Positions 1-9,835 of a DNA stretch of 64,000 nt are shown here, piece by piece. Made by a program: the position numbers and the translations under genes. The first letter of the stretch is position 1. Each line of letters opens with the position of its first letter. Below the pieces are notes generated by a model, which saw nothing but the letters and a program-made list of their open reading frames with translations, was not told where the DNA came from and did not search any database. Source of the stretch: Xylanibacter caecicola (GTDB taxonomy: Bacteria > Bacteroidota > Bacteroidia > Bacteroidales > Bacteroidaceae); contig NZ_JABKKJ010000012.1 in the NCBI RefSeq assembly GCF_013166515.1, positions 1 to 64,000 of the forward strand, given 5' to 3'.

Positions 1-102
1 ATAAAACGCCTCTTCGAGACCTCTTTGACAAAACTAAATTTCAAAATGACAAAGAACGATTTGGACCTGATGGACCAAGTTTATTTGATTTTTAACAACG
101 TC

Positions 103-142
103 CCAATTTTAATGGGACACTAGTGATTATCTGTTGTGTCCC
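103..142. repeat. Cluster of short inverted repeats (GTCCCA/TGGGAC; TGGGACAC/GTGTCCCA) near left edge
   Basis: GTCCCA and TGGGAC flank a 7-nt loop at 103-120, and TGGGACAC (114-121) recurs inverted as GTGTCCCA (135-142). An open frame running in from the left edge stops at 102 and could be the 3' end of an upstream gene, so this may be its terminator or the end of an insertion sequence. I cannot identify either. The stretch up to the ABC ATPase stop at 564 otherwise shows only AT-rich DNA and a weak GC-rich hairpin near 280-300. Confidence 0.3.
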
Positions 143-563
143 AACTCCACGGACATGTTTATAATAAAAGAAGTAATAAATGAGTTGGCACAGGCATACA
201 AAAAAGGCGTGGAGTTGACTATCTATTATTCTTTATTCAAAGGTTCTGGACTACCCAATCAACAGAATACAGTCAAGCCCACACCTGAGGGGTGCGGGCG
301 TTATGACCTCTTGCTCTTTGTTGATTTAGAATTGTCCAGATTCTTGAATAAAAAGAACAAAAGCTAACGCTCTTATTTTAAATATGTCTTTTCGCGCTCG
401 GCGATAAGTTTTATGTCATAGGCATCAATGTTTTAAGTTTGCGGCAAAGTTACAATAAAAAATATTATTTGCAAAATGCCTACTTTATTTATAATTGTTT
501 ATCTATAAAAATATCAAGTAATGTTATCTATCCCTAACATTGTAAGCGGTAGAACCTTACATA

Positions 564-1304
564 TCAATCAATACTGAAATAGCTTTCCAATTCCTTATTC
601 ACCGCTCTATTCCTATTGTCAAGATCTTTTATTATCACGCCATGCTCAAGCAGAGCGATGCGTGTGGAGATGTCCTCGGTGTGTGCAAGGTTGTGGCTAC
701 TTATAATGATAGTTGCTCCTGTTTCTTCGTTATATCTCACAAGAAGTTTCTTAAGATAGTTCTGACTTGAGGGGTCTAGGAAGTTGAACGGCTCGTCGAG
801 TATTATCAGTTGGGGGCGGTGCAGCATTGTTGATATGATACCCACTTTCTGCTTGTTGCCGGCAGAAAGGTTGCGGATGAGCTTCTTTTGTCCGAGTATT
901 TCGCCACCCATAAACTGGCTGAATTCTTCAAGACGGCTGTCCGTCTCTTCTTTGCTAATACCGTTAACCTTACCAATAAAGTGGAAATATTCTTCGGGCG
1001 TGAGGAAGTCTATAAGAAAACCGTCGTCTATGTATGCACCGGTAAACTTCTTCCATTCTTCGGACTGTGCCGGATTTATTGCAGGTTCATTACCTTCGTG
1101 TTCGTTCTCTGTTTGAGGACACATGGCGATTTCTCCGCTGTCGCATTTAATAAGGTCAAGTAAGGAACGGAACAATGTGGTTTTTCCTGCACCGTTGTTG
1201 CCGACAAGTCCTACAATCTCGCCGTTGCCTATATTAAAACTATGTATATCAAGTACGGTTTTGTCACCGAAGACTTTTGTAAGGTTGCTTATTTCAAGGA
1301 GCAT
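564..1304 (-). CDS. ABC transporter ATP-binding protein
   Basis: This 246-residue protein is a single nucleotide-binding domain that would power an ABC transporter from the cytoplasmic face. The Walker A loop GNNGAGKTT lies near residue 36, a signature-like LSAGNKQKV near 146, Walker B LIILDEPF near 166 and the switch histidine in SSHN near 197. The signature reads LSAGN rather than LSGGQ, as in many ABC-2 exporter ATPases. No permease is adjacent; the gene stands alone between the left edge and secA, so the membrane partner must lie elsewhere. The substrate cannot be inferred. Confidence 0.9.
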   Translation of the reverse strand: MLLEISNLTKVFGDKTVLDIHSFNIGNGEIVGLVGNNGAGKTTLFRSLLDLIKCDSGEIAMCPQTENEHEGNEPAINPAQSEEWKKFTGAYIDDGFLIDFLTPEEYFHFIGKVNGISKEETDSRLEEFSQFMGGEILGQKKLIRNLSAGNKQKVGIISTMLHRPQLIILDEPFNFLDPSSQNYLKKLLVRYNEETGATIIISSHNLAHTEDISTRIALLEHGVIIKDLDNRNRAVNKELESYFSID

Positions 1305-1565
1305 GAGTTTTGAATTACGAGTTTTGAGTTATGAATTACGAATTGTTCTCGCTATGCTGCGATTACGAATTATGAATTAGGAGTTATGAATTGTTCTCGC
1401 TGCGCTGCGATTAAGAGTTTTTGAATCACGAATGCACCGGGGTATAGATTACGAATGCCGGGGTACGAAAAAATGTTGAGTTACAAATTTACAAATTGTT
1501 AATTCATCATCGCAGCGAAGCAAGAACAATTCGTAACTCATAACTCAACATTCGTAATTCGTAAA
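1305..1565. repeat. AT-rich intergenic repeats of the GAATTACGAATTATGA type with an inverted GC-rich arm
   Basis: Short units such as gaattacgag, gagttatgaa and gaattatgaa recur in tandem. A unit reading GAATTGTTCTCGCT followed by GCGCTGCGATT occurs twice at about 1347-1412. An imperfect inverted copy (ATCGCAGCGAAGCAAGAAC) lies at about 1510-1530, so the region can fold into a long hairpin between the convergent ends of secA and the ABC gene transcript. The same word family fills 52805-52917. No gene is seen. Confidence 0.6.
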
Positions 1566-1572
1566 CTATTTA

Positions 1573-4500
1573 TTAAACAATTCCTTTGCCGTGGCAGTTC
1601 TTGAATTTCTTGCCACTGCCACACGGACACAGGTCGTTACGTCCCGGCATTTTGTCCTTGCGTATCGGCATCTGGCGCTGTGGAGCGGCGCTTTCGCGCG
1701 TGTCATGACTTGCCGCTGCTTTCTGTCCCGGGTCGGTAAGGTCGTCTTTCTGTTCGTTGTAACGCTGTGTGCGCTGTTCTGGAGCAGCCTCCTGAACCTC
1801 ATTCTGCTGTATCTCCGGTATCTGACCGCGCATAAGTATGCCAACGATGCGGTTGTTCATCTGGTCTACCATGTCGTCGAACAGCTTGACACTTTCCAGT
1901 TTGAATATTACAAGCGGGTCTTTCTGCTCGTATGATGCGTTCTGAACACTGTGCTTAAGCTCGTCGAGCGAACGGAGGTTCTCTTTCCAACAATCGTCGA
2001 TGATATGCAGCAGTATTGTTTTCTCGAACTGCTTCACAACGCTCTTGCCCTCAGTCTCATAAGCCTCTTTAAGGTCGCATGGTATGTTGTATACGCGCTT
2101 ACCGTCCGTGATAGGAACCATAATACGCTCGTACATGCTGCCTTGGTTTTCATAAACCTGCTTTATTACGGGATATCCAACAGACTGTATGCGGTCGGTC
2201 TTGCGCTTGAAATCTGCCATTGCCATCTGGAAAGACTTCTCTGCAATGGTGTCCTTGCTCTCGTTTACAAACTCCTCGTTGCTGAACGGACATTCCATTG
2301 CGAGTACTTTCATGAACTCGTCCTGGCACCCTTCGTAGTCGTTCTTTTCTATAATGCTTACAACACGGTCCCAAATGATGTTGGTAATGTCCATGCCGAT
2401 ACGCTCGCCCATAAGTGCGTGTTTGCGTTTCTCGTACACAACGGTACGTTGCTTGTTCATCACATCGTCATATTCGAGAAGACGCTTACGTATACCGAAG
2501 TTGTTTTCCTCGACCTTCTTCTGTGCATGCTCTATGCTTCGCGAAATCATCGGGCTTTCAATACGGTCGCCTTCCTTAAATCCGAGTTTGTCCATTACGC
2601 GTGCTATGCGTTCGCTTGCAAACAGACGCATGAGCTTGTCTTCAAGGGAAACATAGAAAACAGAGCTTCCCGGGTCGCCCTGACGACCGGCACGACCGCG
2701 CAACTGTCTGTCCACACGACGGCTCTCGTGACGCTCGGTACCGATAATGGCAAGACCACCGGCAGCCTTGACTTCCTGAGAGAGCTTGATGTCGGTACCA
2801 CGACCCGCCATGTTGGTGGCAATGGTTACCGCTCCGAGCAGTCTTTCCTCTTCATGTGTATTTCCATTTTCGTCCTTTATTGTCACCATTCCCGGACGGC
2901 TCTGACCGGCAAGTGCAACGATGTCTGCCTCCTTCTGGTGGAGCTTGGCGTTCAGCACTTGGTGAGGAATCTTGCGCATGTTGAGCATTTTCGACAACAG
3001 TTCGGATATTTCAACCGATGTTGTACCTACAAGTGTCGGTCTTCCGGAGTTGCGCATCTCGATGATTTCATCTATCACGGCATTGTACTTCTCACGTGAA
3101 GTCTTATAGATGCGGTCGTCCATGTCATTACGGGCAATGGGCTTGTTGGTCGGAATCTCCACAACATCCAACTTGTATATATCCCAGAACTCGCCTGCCT
3201 CTGTACTTGCAGTACCTGTCATACCCGACAGTTTGTGGTACATACGGAAGTAGTTCTGCAATGTAATCGTTGCGAATGTCTGTGTTGCTTCCTTAACCTT
3301 TACATGTTCCTTTGCCTCTATTGCCTGATGCAATCCGTCGCTCCACTGACGTCCTTCCATGATACGACCGGTCTGCTCGTCAACAATCTTGACTTCACCG
3401 TCCATAACAACGTATTCATCGTCCTTGTTGAACATCGTGTATGCTTTGAGAAGCTGCTGTATGGTGTGTACACGCTCGCTCTGTACGGCATAGTGGTTGA
3501 GCAGTTCATCCTTCTTGTCGAGACGCTGCTGCGCATCGAGTTCTTTTTCGTTTTCAAGATTTGACAGTTCAGTTGTGATGTCGGGCAGTACAAACAACTC
3601 TTTATCATTTACCTGTTTTGCCAGCCATTCTGTTCCCTTATCGGTAAGGTCTGCGGAATTAAGTTTCTCATCAACCACAAAATATAACGGTTCAACAGCC
3701 TCCGGCATGCGGCGGTTGTTGTTTTCCATGTATATCTCTTCGGTCTTCAACATTCCCGCTTTTATTCCTTCCTCAGAAAGATACTTGATAAGAGGCTTGT
3801 TCTTCGGGAGCGACTTGTGAGAACGGTATAAGCTTAGGAAACCTTCATCCATAAGTTTCTGATCGTTCTTTTCTCTTCCCTCCGCAATCTTCTGCTTTGC
3901 ATCGGCAAGATACTGTGTGGCAAGTTTGCGCTGAACATCAACAAGACGCTCGACAAGCGGCTGATATTCTTCGAACATCTGGTCGTCACCGTTGGGAACC
4001 GGACCGGAAATAATAAGCGGTGTACGTGCATCATCGATAAGAACAGAGTCTACCTCATCGACAATCGCATAGTTATGAGCGCGCTGTACGAGGTCGGCAG
4101 GCGAAATTGCCATGTTGTCGCGCAGATAGTCAAAACCGAATTCATTGTTTGTACCGAATGTGATGTCTGCCTGATAAGCCTTGCGGCGTTCTGGAGAGTT
4201 GGGGCGGTGCTTGTCAATGCAGTCTACGGACAGACCGTTGAACTCGTAAAGCGGTCCCATCCACTCTGAGTCACGCTTGGCAAGATAGTCGTTAACTGTA
4301 ACGACATGCACACCGTTGCCTGTAAGCGCATTGAGAAATACCGGCAATGTGGCAACAAGAGTCTTTCCTTCACCTGTTGCCATTTCTGCGATTTTACCTT
4401 GATGAAGCACGGCACCGCCGAACAGCTGCACATCATAGTGCACCATGTCCCACTTCATGTCGTTGCCGCCGGCAATCCAATGATTGCTGTATATGGCGTT

Positions 4501-4950
4501 CTCGCCCTCAATGCGTACAAAATCTTTTGTTATTGCCAACTCCCGGTCGAAGTCGTTTGCAGTAACGACAATCTCTTCGTTTTCCGCAAACCTACGTGCC
4601 GTTTCTTTTACAATGCTGAAAGCAAAGGGCATAACCTCGTTAAGAGCCTTTTCGTATTCTTCAAGAACCTCTTTCTCAAGTTTGTCTATTTGATTGAATA
4701 TTTCTTCACGCTCGTCAATTGGAGTATCTTCTATCTTTGCTTTAAGTTCGTTTATCTGAGCCTTCTGTTCCTTTGCCGAGTCCTGTACGTACATCTTTAT
4801 CTCTTCTGTACGTGCTCGGAGGGCGTTGTTGTCGAGTGCTTTTATTTCAGGATATGCTACTTTAACTTTTTCAACTAAAGGCTGAATAAGTTTCATGTCA
4901 CGTGTCGATTTGTCACCGAACAATGATTTTAAAAAACTATTAAAACCCAT
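1573..4950 (-). CDS. secA: Preprotein translocase ATPase SecA
   Basis: SecA is the cytoplasmic ATPase that pushes unfolded preproteins through SecYEG. Visible motifs: Walker A TGEGKT near residue 192, the DEVD box in [12 protein letters not shown] near 300, the motif [12 protein letters not shown] in the second nucleotide-binding fold, and a C-terminal zinc-binding tail ([14 protein letters not shown]) that in other bacteria binds SecB and lipids. At 1125 residues it is longer than the E. coli protein (901), as is usual in Bacteroidota. The start [12 protein letters not shown] is typical of the family. A -7 box TAAATTTG is present upstream on the minus strand at 4992-4999. Confidence 0.98.
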   Translation of the reverse strand: MGFNSFLKSLFGDKSTRDMKLIQPLVEKVKVAYPEIKALDNNALRARTEEIKMYVQDSAKEQKAQINELKAKIEDTPIDEREEIFNQIDKLEKEVLEEYEKALNEVMPFAFSIVKETARRFAENEEIVVTANDFDRELAITKDFVRIEGENAIYSNHWIAGGNDMKWDMVHYDVQLFGGAVLHQGKIAEMATGEGKTLVATLPVFLNALTGNGVHVVTVNDYLAKRDSEWMGPLYEFNGLSVDCIDKHRPNSPERRKAYQADITFGTNNEFGFDYLRDNMAISPADLVQRAHNYAIVDEVDSVLIDDARTPLIISGPVPNGDDQMFEEYQPLVERLVDVQRKLATQYLADAKQKIAEGREKNDQKLMDEGFLSLYRSHKSLPKNKPLIKYLSEEGIKAGMLKTEEIYMENNNRRMPEAVEPLYFVVDEKLNSADLTDKGTEWLAKQVNDKELFVLPDITTELSNLENEKELDAQQRLDKKDELLNHYAVQSERVHTIQQLLKAYTMFNKDDEYVVMDGEVKIVDEQTGRIMEGRQWSDGLHQAIEAKEHVKVKEATQTFATITLQNYFRMYHKLSGMTGTASTEAGEFWDIYKLDVVEIPTNKPIARNDMDDRIYKTSREKYNAVIDEIIEMRNSGRPTLVGTTSVEISELLSKMLNMRKIPHQVLNAKLHQKEADIVALAGQSRPGMVTIKDENGNTHEEERLLGAVTIATNMAGRGTDIKLSQEVKAAGGLAIIGTERHESRRVDRQLRGRAGRQGDPGSSVFYVSLEDKLMRLFASERIARVMDKLGFKEGDRIESPMISRSIEHAQKKVEENNFGIRKRLLEYDDVMNKQRTVVYEKRKHALMGERIGMDITNIIWDRVVSIIEKNDYEGCQDEFMKVLAMECPFSNEEFVNESKDTIAEKSFQMAMADFKRKTDRIQSVGYPVIKQVYENQGSMYERIMVPITDGKRVYNIPCDLKEAYETEGKSVVKQFEKTILLHIIDDCWKENLRSLDELKHSVQNASYEQKDPLVIFKLESVKLFDDMVDQMNNRIVGILMRGQIPEIQQNEVQEAAPEQRTQRYNEQKDDLTDPGQKAAASHDTRESAAPQRQMPIRKDKMPGRNDLCPCGSGKKFKNCHGKGIV

Positions 4951-4991
4951 TTTTTATGTTTATTATTATTTATACAACTTATAAAACCGTG

Positions 4992-4999
4992 CAAATTTA
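4992..4999 (-). promoter_or_regulatory. Putative secA promoter -7 box
   Basis: On the minus strand TAAATTTGC matches the Bacteroidota TAnnTTTG consensus, 41 bases upstream of the secA start. No clear TTTG -33 element is visible at the usual spacing. Confidence 0.4.
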
Positions 5000-5074
5000 C
5001 AAATTTTATTTGTTAAAGAGCACGAACAATATGATTATTTGACGTTCTATAGACCTTATTATAAGGCATTTTCA

Positions 5075-6484
5075 TTAAAACAGCGGTAAAGATGAGCATG
5101 CGTTAGGCGCCCTTATTTGAATTGCTCTGGCAACAGAAGGTGCAATTCGGTCTATTGTCACCGGCTCATCTATATGTTGCGGAACTTTTCCCGAACCGTA
5201 GAATATTATGGGAAAAGGTGTGTAACTCATATTTGATACAGTTTCCTGCTTATTGTCTTCATTAATCAGTTTCCACCCCGGAGCCGTCTCTATGATGATG
5301 TCTCCGCAGTTGAAAATATTGTATCCGTTACGTATCTTCTCGCTCCCCGATTTTTCTTCCGTCAGAAGGTTCTCGTTGGTGTATACATTCTGTACACCCG
5401 AGTTCTGCATAAGAAATATCTGAGAACGGTTCAGTATCTCGCTTATATTAAGACGTTTCTGGTCTATCAGCTTTACATTAAGATAAATCTGGTTGTAAAA
5501 ACATCCGTCAATATATTGGTCGCGTCCGTATATAGCACTCAGATACATGTTTAACAGGTTTGAAGTCCTGTTTATATAGAATGTTCCTGAAGGGACTTTA
5601 TATTTGGAATAATCCGTACACGGTTCTTCGTTGTATCCTGTTCCGGATATGACAAACAAAACGTTTTCCGTGCCTATCGATTTTTCGATATTGGATATCA
5701 GCCTGCCTAAGGTGTAGTCAAGCTGTGTGTATGTTTTCTGTATATTCAGTTCTTTCGTTTCTTTATTGTCGATACCTGTGGCATCGTAAGAAACAAACAG
5801 CATGTCCGTTATATCATCCCTGCCCATGGAATTGAAATTCATGCACTTTAATGCCATTTCCGTGACACGGTCGTTTGTGCTGTTTATTGCAGAATTGTAT
5901 GTTTTATTATATGTATCCAGCCATTGCGGCAGTTTCTTGTTATAATATTTCGACGAGCACCAAAGATTGTCGTTATCAATCCAGTATGCACCGTCTGCCG
6001 CATGTCCGGCAGATAATATCGCTGCATCTGGTTTCCGGGCAATGCCGTACACAATGGCATTACCATTGGTCGCTATTTTCAGTTCGTCGCCAATTGTAGA
6101 CGTCGCAATGTTTGCCGGAGAATAACAGTCGTATTGCTCGTTGCTTATACAATATGTAGGCTTAAGCGTGTTACGGTTCAACCACTCGATGCCAACAATA
6201 CTATTATAATAAGGTGATGTTCCCGTAGATATGGATGCAATGGCAGATGCCCGGTCTACAGGATGAAAAGGAATCTGTGCAGATGTATAGACCGTACCTT
6301 TTTCCAACAGTTGTTTAAAGCCATATTCTCCGTATAAATGTGCAAATTTCTCCAGATAATCCGTACGCAACTGCTCTATTGCAATACTTACCACAAGTTT
6401 GGGAGGCTGTTTTACAGCAAGTGCCTGCATGTTTATTACCTGCATGGCAACCAGTAGTGTTATTCCTATATACTTGTGTTTCAT
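5075..6484 (-). CDS. Alkaline-phosphatase-superfamily protein (PafA-like) with catalytic residues replaced
   Basis: This 469-residue protein with a signal peptide (cleavage after about residue 23) aligns along its length with PafA-type periplasmic alkaline phosphatases (KLVVSIAIEQLR, STGTSP, ILSAGH, PIIFYG landmarks). By eye the PafA catalytic residues are all changed. The metal ligand Asp in VVDQMR is Glu in IAIEQLR; the nucleophile Thr before GHxS is Arg; the Asp/His pair of TADHG becomes SGTG; the DxxGH site reads TGIDN; the last His is lost. The fold is probably kept but phosphatase activity is unlikely. It overlaps the lnb-like gene upstream by 4 bases (ATGA), so the two are co-translated. 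Role unknown; perhaps binding or scaffolding in the periplasm. Confidence 0.8.
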   Translation of the reverse strand: MKHKYIGITLLVAMQVINMQALAVKQPPKLVVSIAIEQLRTDYLEKFAHLYGEYGFKQLLEKGTVYTSAQIPFHPVDRASAIASISTGTSPYYNSIVGIEWLNRNTLKPTYCISNEQYDCYSPANIATSTIGDELKIATNGNAIVYGIARKPDAAILSAGHAADGAYWIDNDNLWCSSKYYNKKLPQWLDTYNKTYNSAINSTNDRVTEMALKCMNFNSMGRDDITDMLFVSYDATGIDNKETKELNIQKTYTQLDYTLGRLISNIEKSIGTENVLFVISGTGYNEEPCTDYSKYKVPSGTFYINRTSNLLNMYLSAIYGRDQYIDGCFYNQIYLNVKLIDQKRLNISEILNRSQIFLMQNSGVQNVYTNENLLTEEKSGSEKIRNGYNIFNCGDIIIETAPGWKLINEDNKQETVSNMSYTPFPIIFYGSGKVPQHIDEPVTIDRIAPSVARAIQIRAPNACSSLPLF

Positions 6485-7695
6485 ACAATTTGCTTATTAT
6501 ATATATGACTTAAACATCTTGCCAGTAATGCAAGTGCCAACACACACATACCCTCTGCATAACATTGTATGAAACTTCCCAAAAGAAAGACAATAATACA
6601 GACCAATGCATACATCCAGTATTTATCCTTTATTTTCCTTCTTGAATGTTTGGTGGTTCTATATACAAAGAATAAAGTTATGGGATTTAACAAGAGTATC
6701 TGCAAGTTTAATGTTGTAGTAGGATGCTGCGAGAACAACATAACGAAGATTATAATACCAGCCAGACCTGTTGTCAACATAAAGAACAAGTCAAGTCCCC
6801 ACATCGTTTTTCTTGTTTTTATCTCAATGATTACAGACATTACAGATATTATAAGTATAGCTAAAGCACAATGTATGGGTCGTATCATAAAGCTGTCGCC
6901 TACGTTTTTTTCAAACGGACCGATTATCCACCCTGATGTTTTGACAAGTGGAATTCCACTCTTTTTGTCATCACCGACAACTGTTGCCTTTTGAAAATCA
7001 TCTTTCAGATTTTCCGGAAGAAACTGTTTCTGCCGGTTGTCAATAGGTCTGTCTGCTTTTAATCCAAGCAGCAGATCATTGCCCAATCGTGCCCAAGGGT
7101 GATTTTCATTATACAAATGTATAAAGTCACGATACGACATACTTTTCTGTTCAGACGTTTCTTTAACGAATGTTATTTGCCTGCTACCGCCTACAGATTG
7201 TTCTATAATGTCTCTTGCACGTGTCGTACAGTTGTCATAAAAGTAATTGTATCTGTATGTTCTGTTTTCGGGAAGATAATTCTTTTCTACGGCTGCTATA
7301 AATCTTTCTTTGTCTTCCGGAGAAAGGTTCAGTTCCTGTTCAAAGACACCTCTTCTGGTAAAGCCGTATTCCTGCATAAACCTGTCAAAAGGAATAATCC
7401 CCATTTCATAGTCGGTCAGCCCCAATATGAACCTTATTATGAAATAAGGCTTGTCAAAAGAAAACATTCCATAGTTTATCGCAATGTCTATGTCATTCTC
7501 GGAATCCTGATATCTTATGGCCGTATGACCGTATAGAGAATACACTTCATCCCCCGGCTGACATGTCAGCAGACTTATGCGTTTTGTGGAGTCGTTATTC
7601 TCATTAAGAACAACATTATCGTTGTTTGCAAAAGCCAATCCACGACATAATGTCAATAAAGTCAGTACTATATATATTCTCTTGATTTTTTCCAC
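6481..7695 (-). CDS. lnb: Lnb-family (DUF4105) lipoprotein N-acyltransferase-like membrane protein
   Basis: The N-terminal periplasmic domain carries the DUF4105 landmarks LLTCQPGDEVYSLYGHTAIR and YFYDNCTTRARD; the conserved His and Cys are the likely catalytic pair. About five hydrophobic segments follow from roughly residue 280 of the longer frame. The family was recently assigned as Lnb, the enzyme that adds the third acyl chain to lipoproteins in Bacteroides; that function here is by homology. The frame is open to a GTG at 7722, but I chose the GTG at 7695, which gives a clean signal sequence. A TATTTTTG -7 box lies only 5 bases upstream of it, so the mRNA could be leaderless. The gene is followed without a gap by the PafA-like gene. 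Confidence 0.8.
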   Translation of the reverse strand: MEKIKRIYIVLTLLTLCRGLAFANNDNVVLNENNDSTKRISLLTCQPGDEVYSLYGHTAIRYQDSENDIDIAINYGMFSFDKPYFIIRFILGLTDYEMGIIPFDRFMQEYGFTRRGVFEQELNLSPEDKERFIAAVEKNYLPENRTYRYNYFYDNCTTRARDIIEQSVGGSRQITFVKETSEQKSMSYRDFIHLYNENHPWARLGNDLLLGLKADRPIDNRQKQFLPENLKDDFQKATVVGDDKKSGIPLVKTSGWIIGPFEKNVGDSFMIRPIHCALAILIISVMSVIIEIKTRKTMWGLDLFFMLTTGLAGIIIFVMLFSQHPTTTLNLQILLLNPITLFFVYRTTKHSRRKIKDKYWMYALVCIIVFLLGSFIQCYAEGMCVLALALLARCLSHIYNKQIV

Positions 7696-7698
7696 GAT

Positions 7699-7707
7699 GC
7701 AAAAATA
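7699..7707 (-). promoter_or_regulatory. Putative lnb promoter -7 box (TATTTTTGC)
   Basis: TATTTTTGC on the minus strand is an exact TAnnTTTG match. It lies back to back with the coaX promoter in the 90-base divergent gap and only 5 bases before the preferred GTG start. Confidence 0.5.
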
Positions 7708-7752
7708 ACTTATATTTTCCACTTACCGTGCTGTCGTTTCTTTTTTTTTTAA

Positions 7753-7760
7753 TAATTTTG
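7753..7760 (+). promoter_or_regulatory. Putative coaX promoter -7 box (TAATTTTG)
   Basis: TAATTTTGC matches the Bacteroidota -7 consensus, 24 bases upstream of the coaX GTG. A run of T residues lies where the -33 element would fall. Confidence 0.55.
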
Positions 7761-7784
7761 CACCCCGTAAGCTAATTTAGTTAC

Positions 7785-8519
7785 GTGAATATAATAATAG
7801 ATATAGGCAATACTTGTGTAAAGATGGTATGCTTCGACGGCGACAACGTTGTTGAGGAGGTACGTGCAGATAAAAATGAAAGCACATGTTTGCTTGATTT
7901 CTGTAGCAAGTATAGGTTTGAAAAGGGCATCTATTCCAATGTTTCGGATTTGGATACAGAGTTTTGCGATGCAATTAATTCATTGCCTTTTCCCATGTTA
8001 CATTTTGTCAGCGATGAAACTCCTATACCTATTATTAATAGATATGCCACTCCAAAAACTTTAGGTACAGACCGACTTGCCGCTGCCGTAGGTGCCAATT
8101 ACCTGCGACCGGATAATGATGTGCTCATCATTGACATTGGAACATGTGTTACTTTTGACATGGTTTCATCTAAAAGAGAGTATCTTGGCGGAAACATTTC
8201 CCCCGGACTTTCAATGCGTCTGAAAGCGTTGAATGCCTATACAGACCGTCTGCCCTTGGTAGACAGGAAAGGAAACATGAGCCTTATCGGCGATACAACA
8301 GAAACAGCAATACGTAATGGAGTTGTTAATGGCGTTAAATATGAAATAGAGGGTTATATCAATCATTTTATGAAAGAATATCCAGAACTTTTCGTTTATT
8401 TAACGGGAGGCGTGCATCTAAATTTGCATTTTTCAGAAAAAATGCCCATATTTGCAGATAATTTTATAGTCCCCAAGGGGCTTAACCGTATATTGGAGTA
8501 TAATAATGGTTTGTTATAG
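7785..8519 (+). CDS. coaX: Type III pantothenate kinase
   Basis: CoaX phosphorylates pantothenate in the first step of coenzyme A synthesis. The 244-residue protein shows the type III signatures: the N-terminal phosphate loop DIGNT near residue 6, TLGTDRLAAAVGA near 92, the catalytic-Asp motif DIGTCVTFD near 116 and GGNISPG near 133. Translation starts at GTG 7785, 24 bases after a TAATTTTG box. It overlaps the following outer-membrane-protein gene by 14 bases, so the two are probably coupled and head an envelope operon. Confidence 0.95.
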   Translation: MNIIIDIGNTCVKMVCFDGDNVVEEVRADKNESTCLLDFCSKYRFEKGIYSNVSDLDTEFCDAINSLPFPMLHFVSDETPIPIINRYATPKTLGTDRLAAAVGANYLRPDNDVLIIDIGTCVTFDMVSSKREYLGGNISPGLSMRLKALNAYTDRLPLVDRKGNMSLIGDTTETAIRNGVVNGVKYEIEGYINHFMKEYPELFVYLTGGVHLNLHFSEKMPIFADNFIVPKGLNRILEYNNGLL

Positions 8520-9807
8520 AAAATTTTTAAGCTTGTTGTCAGTTGCATTTGCAGCTATGTCCGTTTTTGCCCAAAGTGGCACAAATTCACCTTATAGTCA
8601 ATATGGATTAGGAGTATTAAGTGACCAGACGAGTGGTTTCAACAGAGGTATGAACGGATTGGGATTAGGTTTCCGCGAAAGCAATCAAGTGAACTTCATT
8701 AATCCTGCATCATATTCCTCTATGGATTCATTGATGTTTCTTTTCGATGCAGGACTATCCGGACAAATAACAAGCTTCACTGAAAACGAAAAGACACTAA
8801 ATGCAAACAATGCTGATTTTGAATATGTGGTCGCCGGTTTCAGGGCTTTTAAGCATGTAGGTGTGAGTTTCGGTATCTTACCATATACAAATATAGGATA
8901 TAACTATTCTGTGAGCGACTATCTTGACGGAGATCGCAACATGGTTTATACAAACTCTTATTCCGGTAGTGGCGGTATTCATCAGGTTTATTTCGGATTG
9001 GGCTGGGAATTTCTAAAAGGAATGTCCGTAGGTGCCAACGTTTCCTATTTATGGGGTGACTATGAGCGTGCCGTTATCAACAGCTATAGCGACAGTTGGG
9101 CTAAGACTCTGTCAAAGTATTATACGGCAACAGTGAACAGTTATAAGATAGATTTGGGTGCTCAATATGTACATGCATTCGACAAGAACAATGAATTAAC
9201 TTTAGGCGTGACTTACGGTCTCGGTCATAAGTTGAATGCAACACCACGATGCGATGTAGTATCCACGGATCCTTCTACGTCTACTCCCGACACAACATCA
9301 TATTCTGTCAAGAAAGGATTAGCCATACCTACAACGTTAGGCGTGGGCTTGATGTGGAAACACAAAAATCAATGGAAATTAGGTATAGACTATAATTATC
9401 AGAAATGGGGCAGCATTGAATATCCTGTTTATACAACTGTCGGAAATACTCCCGTTTATCAGTTGTCCGATGATTATTATGACGACCGTCATAAAATCAC
9501 AGTCGGCGGTGAATTCTGCAAGAACGCTTACAGCCGCAACTTCTTTAACAGAGTCCGTTTCCGTGCCGGTGCTTCTTACGCCACACCTTATTATAAGGTA
9601 AACGGACAGGATGGTCCGAAAGAGATAAGTGTAAGTGCCGGTTTCGGTATACCTATAATGAACGGGTATAACAACCGGTCTATATTGAACATATCCGGTC
9701 AATGGGTTCGTTCAGAAGCAACGGGACTTATTAAAGAAAACACTTTCCGTATCAACATCGGACTGACATTCAATGAACGCTGGTTTATGAAATGGAAAGT
9801 CGAATGA
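8506..9807 (+). CDS. Outer-membrane beta-barrel protein (FadL/OmpP1-like)
   Basis: A 433-residue exported protein with a signal peptide ending SVFAQ near residue 23. NSPYSQYGLG and NFINPASYSS resemble the N-terminus of Bacteroidota FadL/OmpP1-like porins, and alternating aromatic and polar residues through the rest fit a transmembrane barrel. It probably sits in the outer membrane as a channel or assembly protein; the substrate is unknown. It begins inside the end of coaX and precedes an LptC-like gene, in keeping with an envelope-biogenesis operon. Confidence 0.7.
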   Translation: MVCYRKFLSLLSVAFAAMSVFAQSGTNSPYSQYGLGVLSDQTSGFNRGMNGLGLGFRESNQVNFINPASYSSMDSLMFLFDAGLSGQITSFTENEKTLNANNADFEYVVAGFRAFKHVGVSFGILPYTNIGYNYSVSDYLDGDRNMVYTNSYSGSGGIHQVYFGLGWEFLKGMSVGANVSYLWGDYERAVINSYSDSWAKTLSKYYTATVNSYKIDLGAQYVHAFDKNNELTLGVTYGLGHKLNATPRCDVVSTDPSTSTPDTTSYSVKKGLAIPTTLGVGLMWKHKNQWKLGIDYNYQKWGSIEYPVYTTVGNTPVYQLSDDYYDDRHKITVGGEFCKNAYSRNFFNRVRFRAGASYATPYYKVNGQDGPKEISVSAGFGIPIMNGYNNRSILNISGQWVRSEATGLIKENTFRINIGLTFNERWFMKWKVE

Positions 9808-9835
9808 CATGCGCTCCGATTTGTAAAACCTCATT

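Noticed and set aside
134..367. A 77-codon plus-strand open frame at the left edge
   Set aside because: No recognisable domain, no promoter box and mixed composition; it overlaps the inverted repeats and a weak hairpin near 280-300, so I do not call it a gene.
1951..3099. Long plus-strand open frames opposite secA, carB, purF and the RHS genes
   Set aside because: They are frames antisense to clearly conserved proteins, without promoters or family resemblance; typical shadows in long genes.
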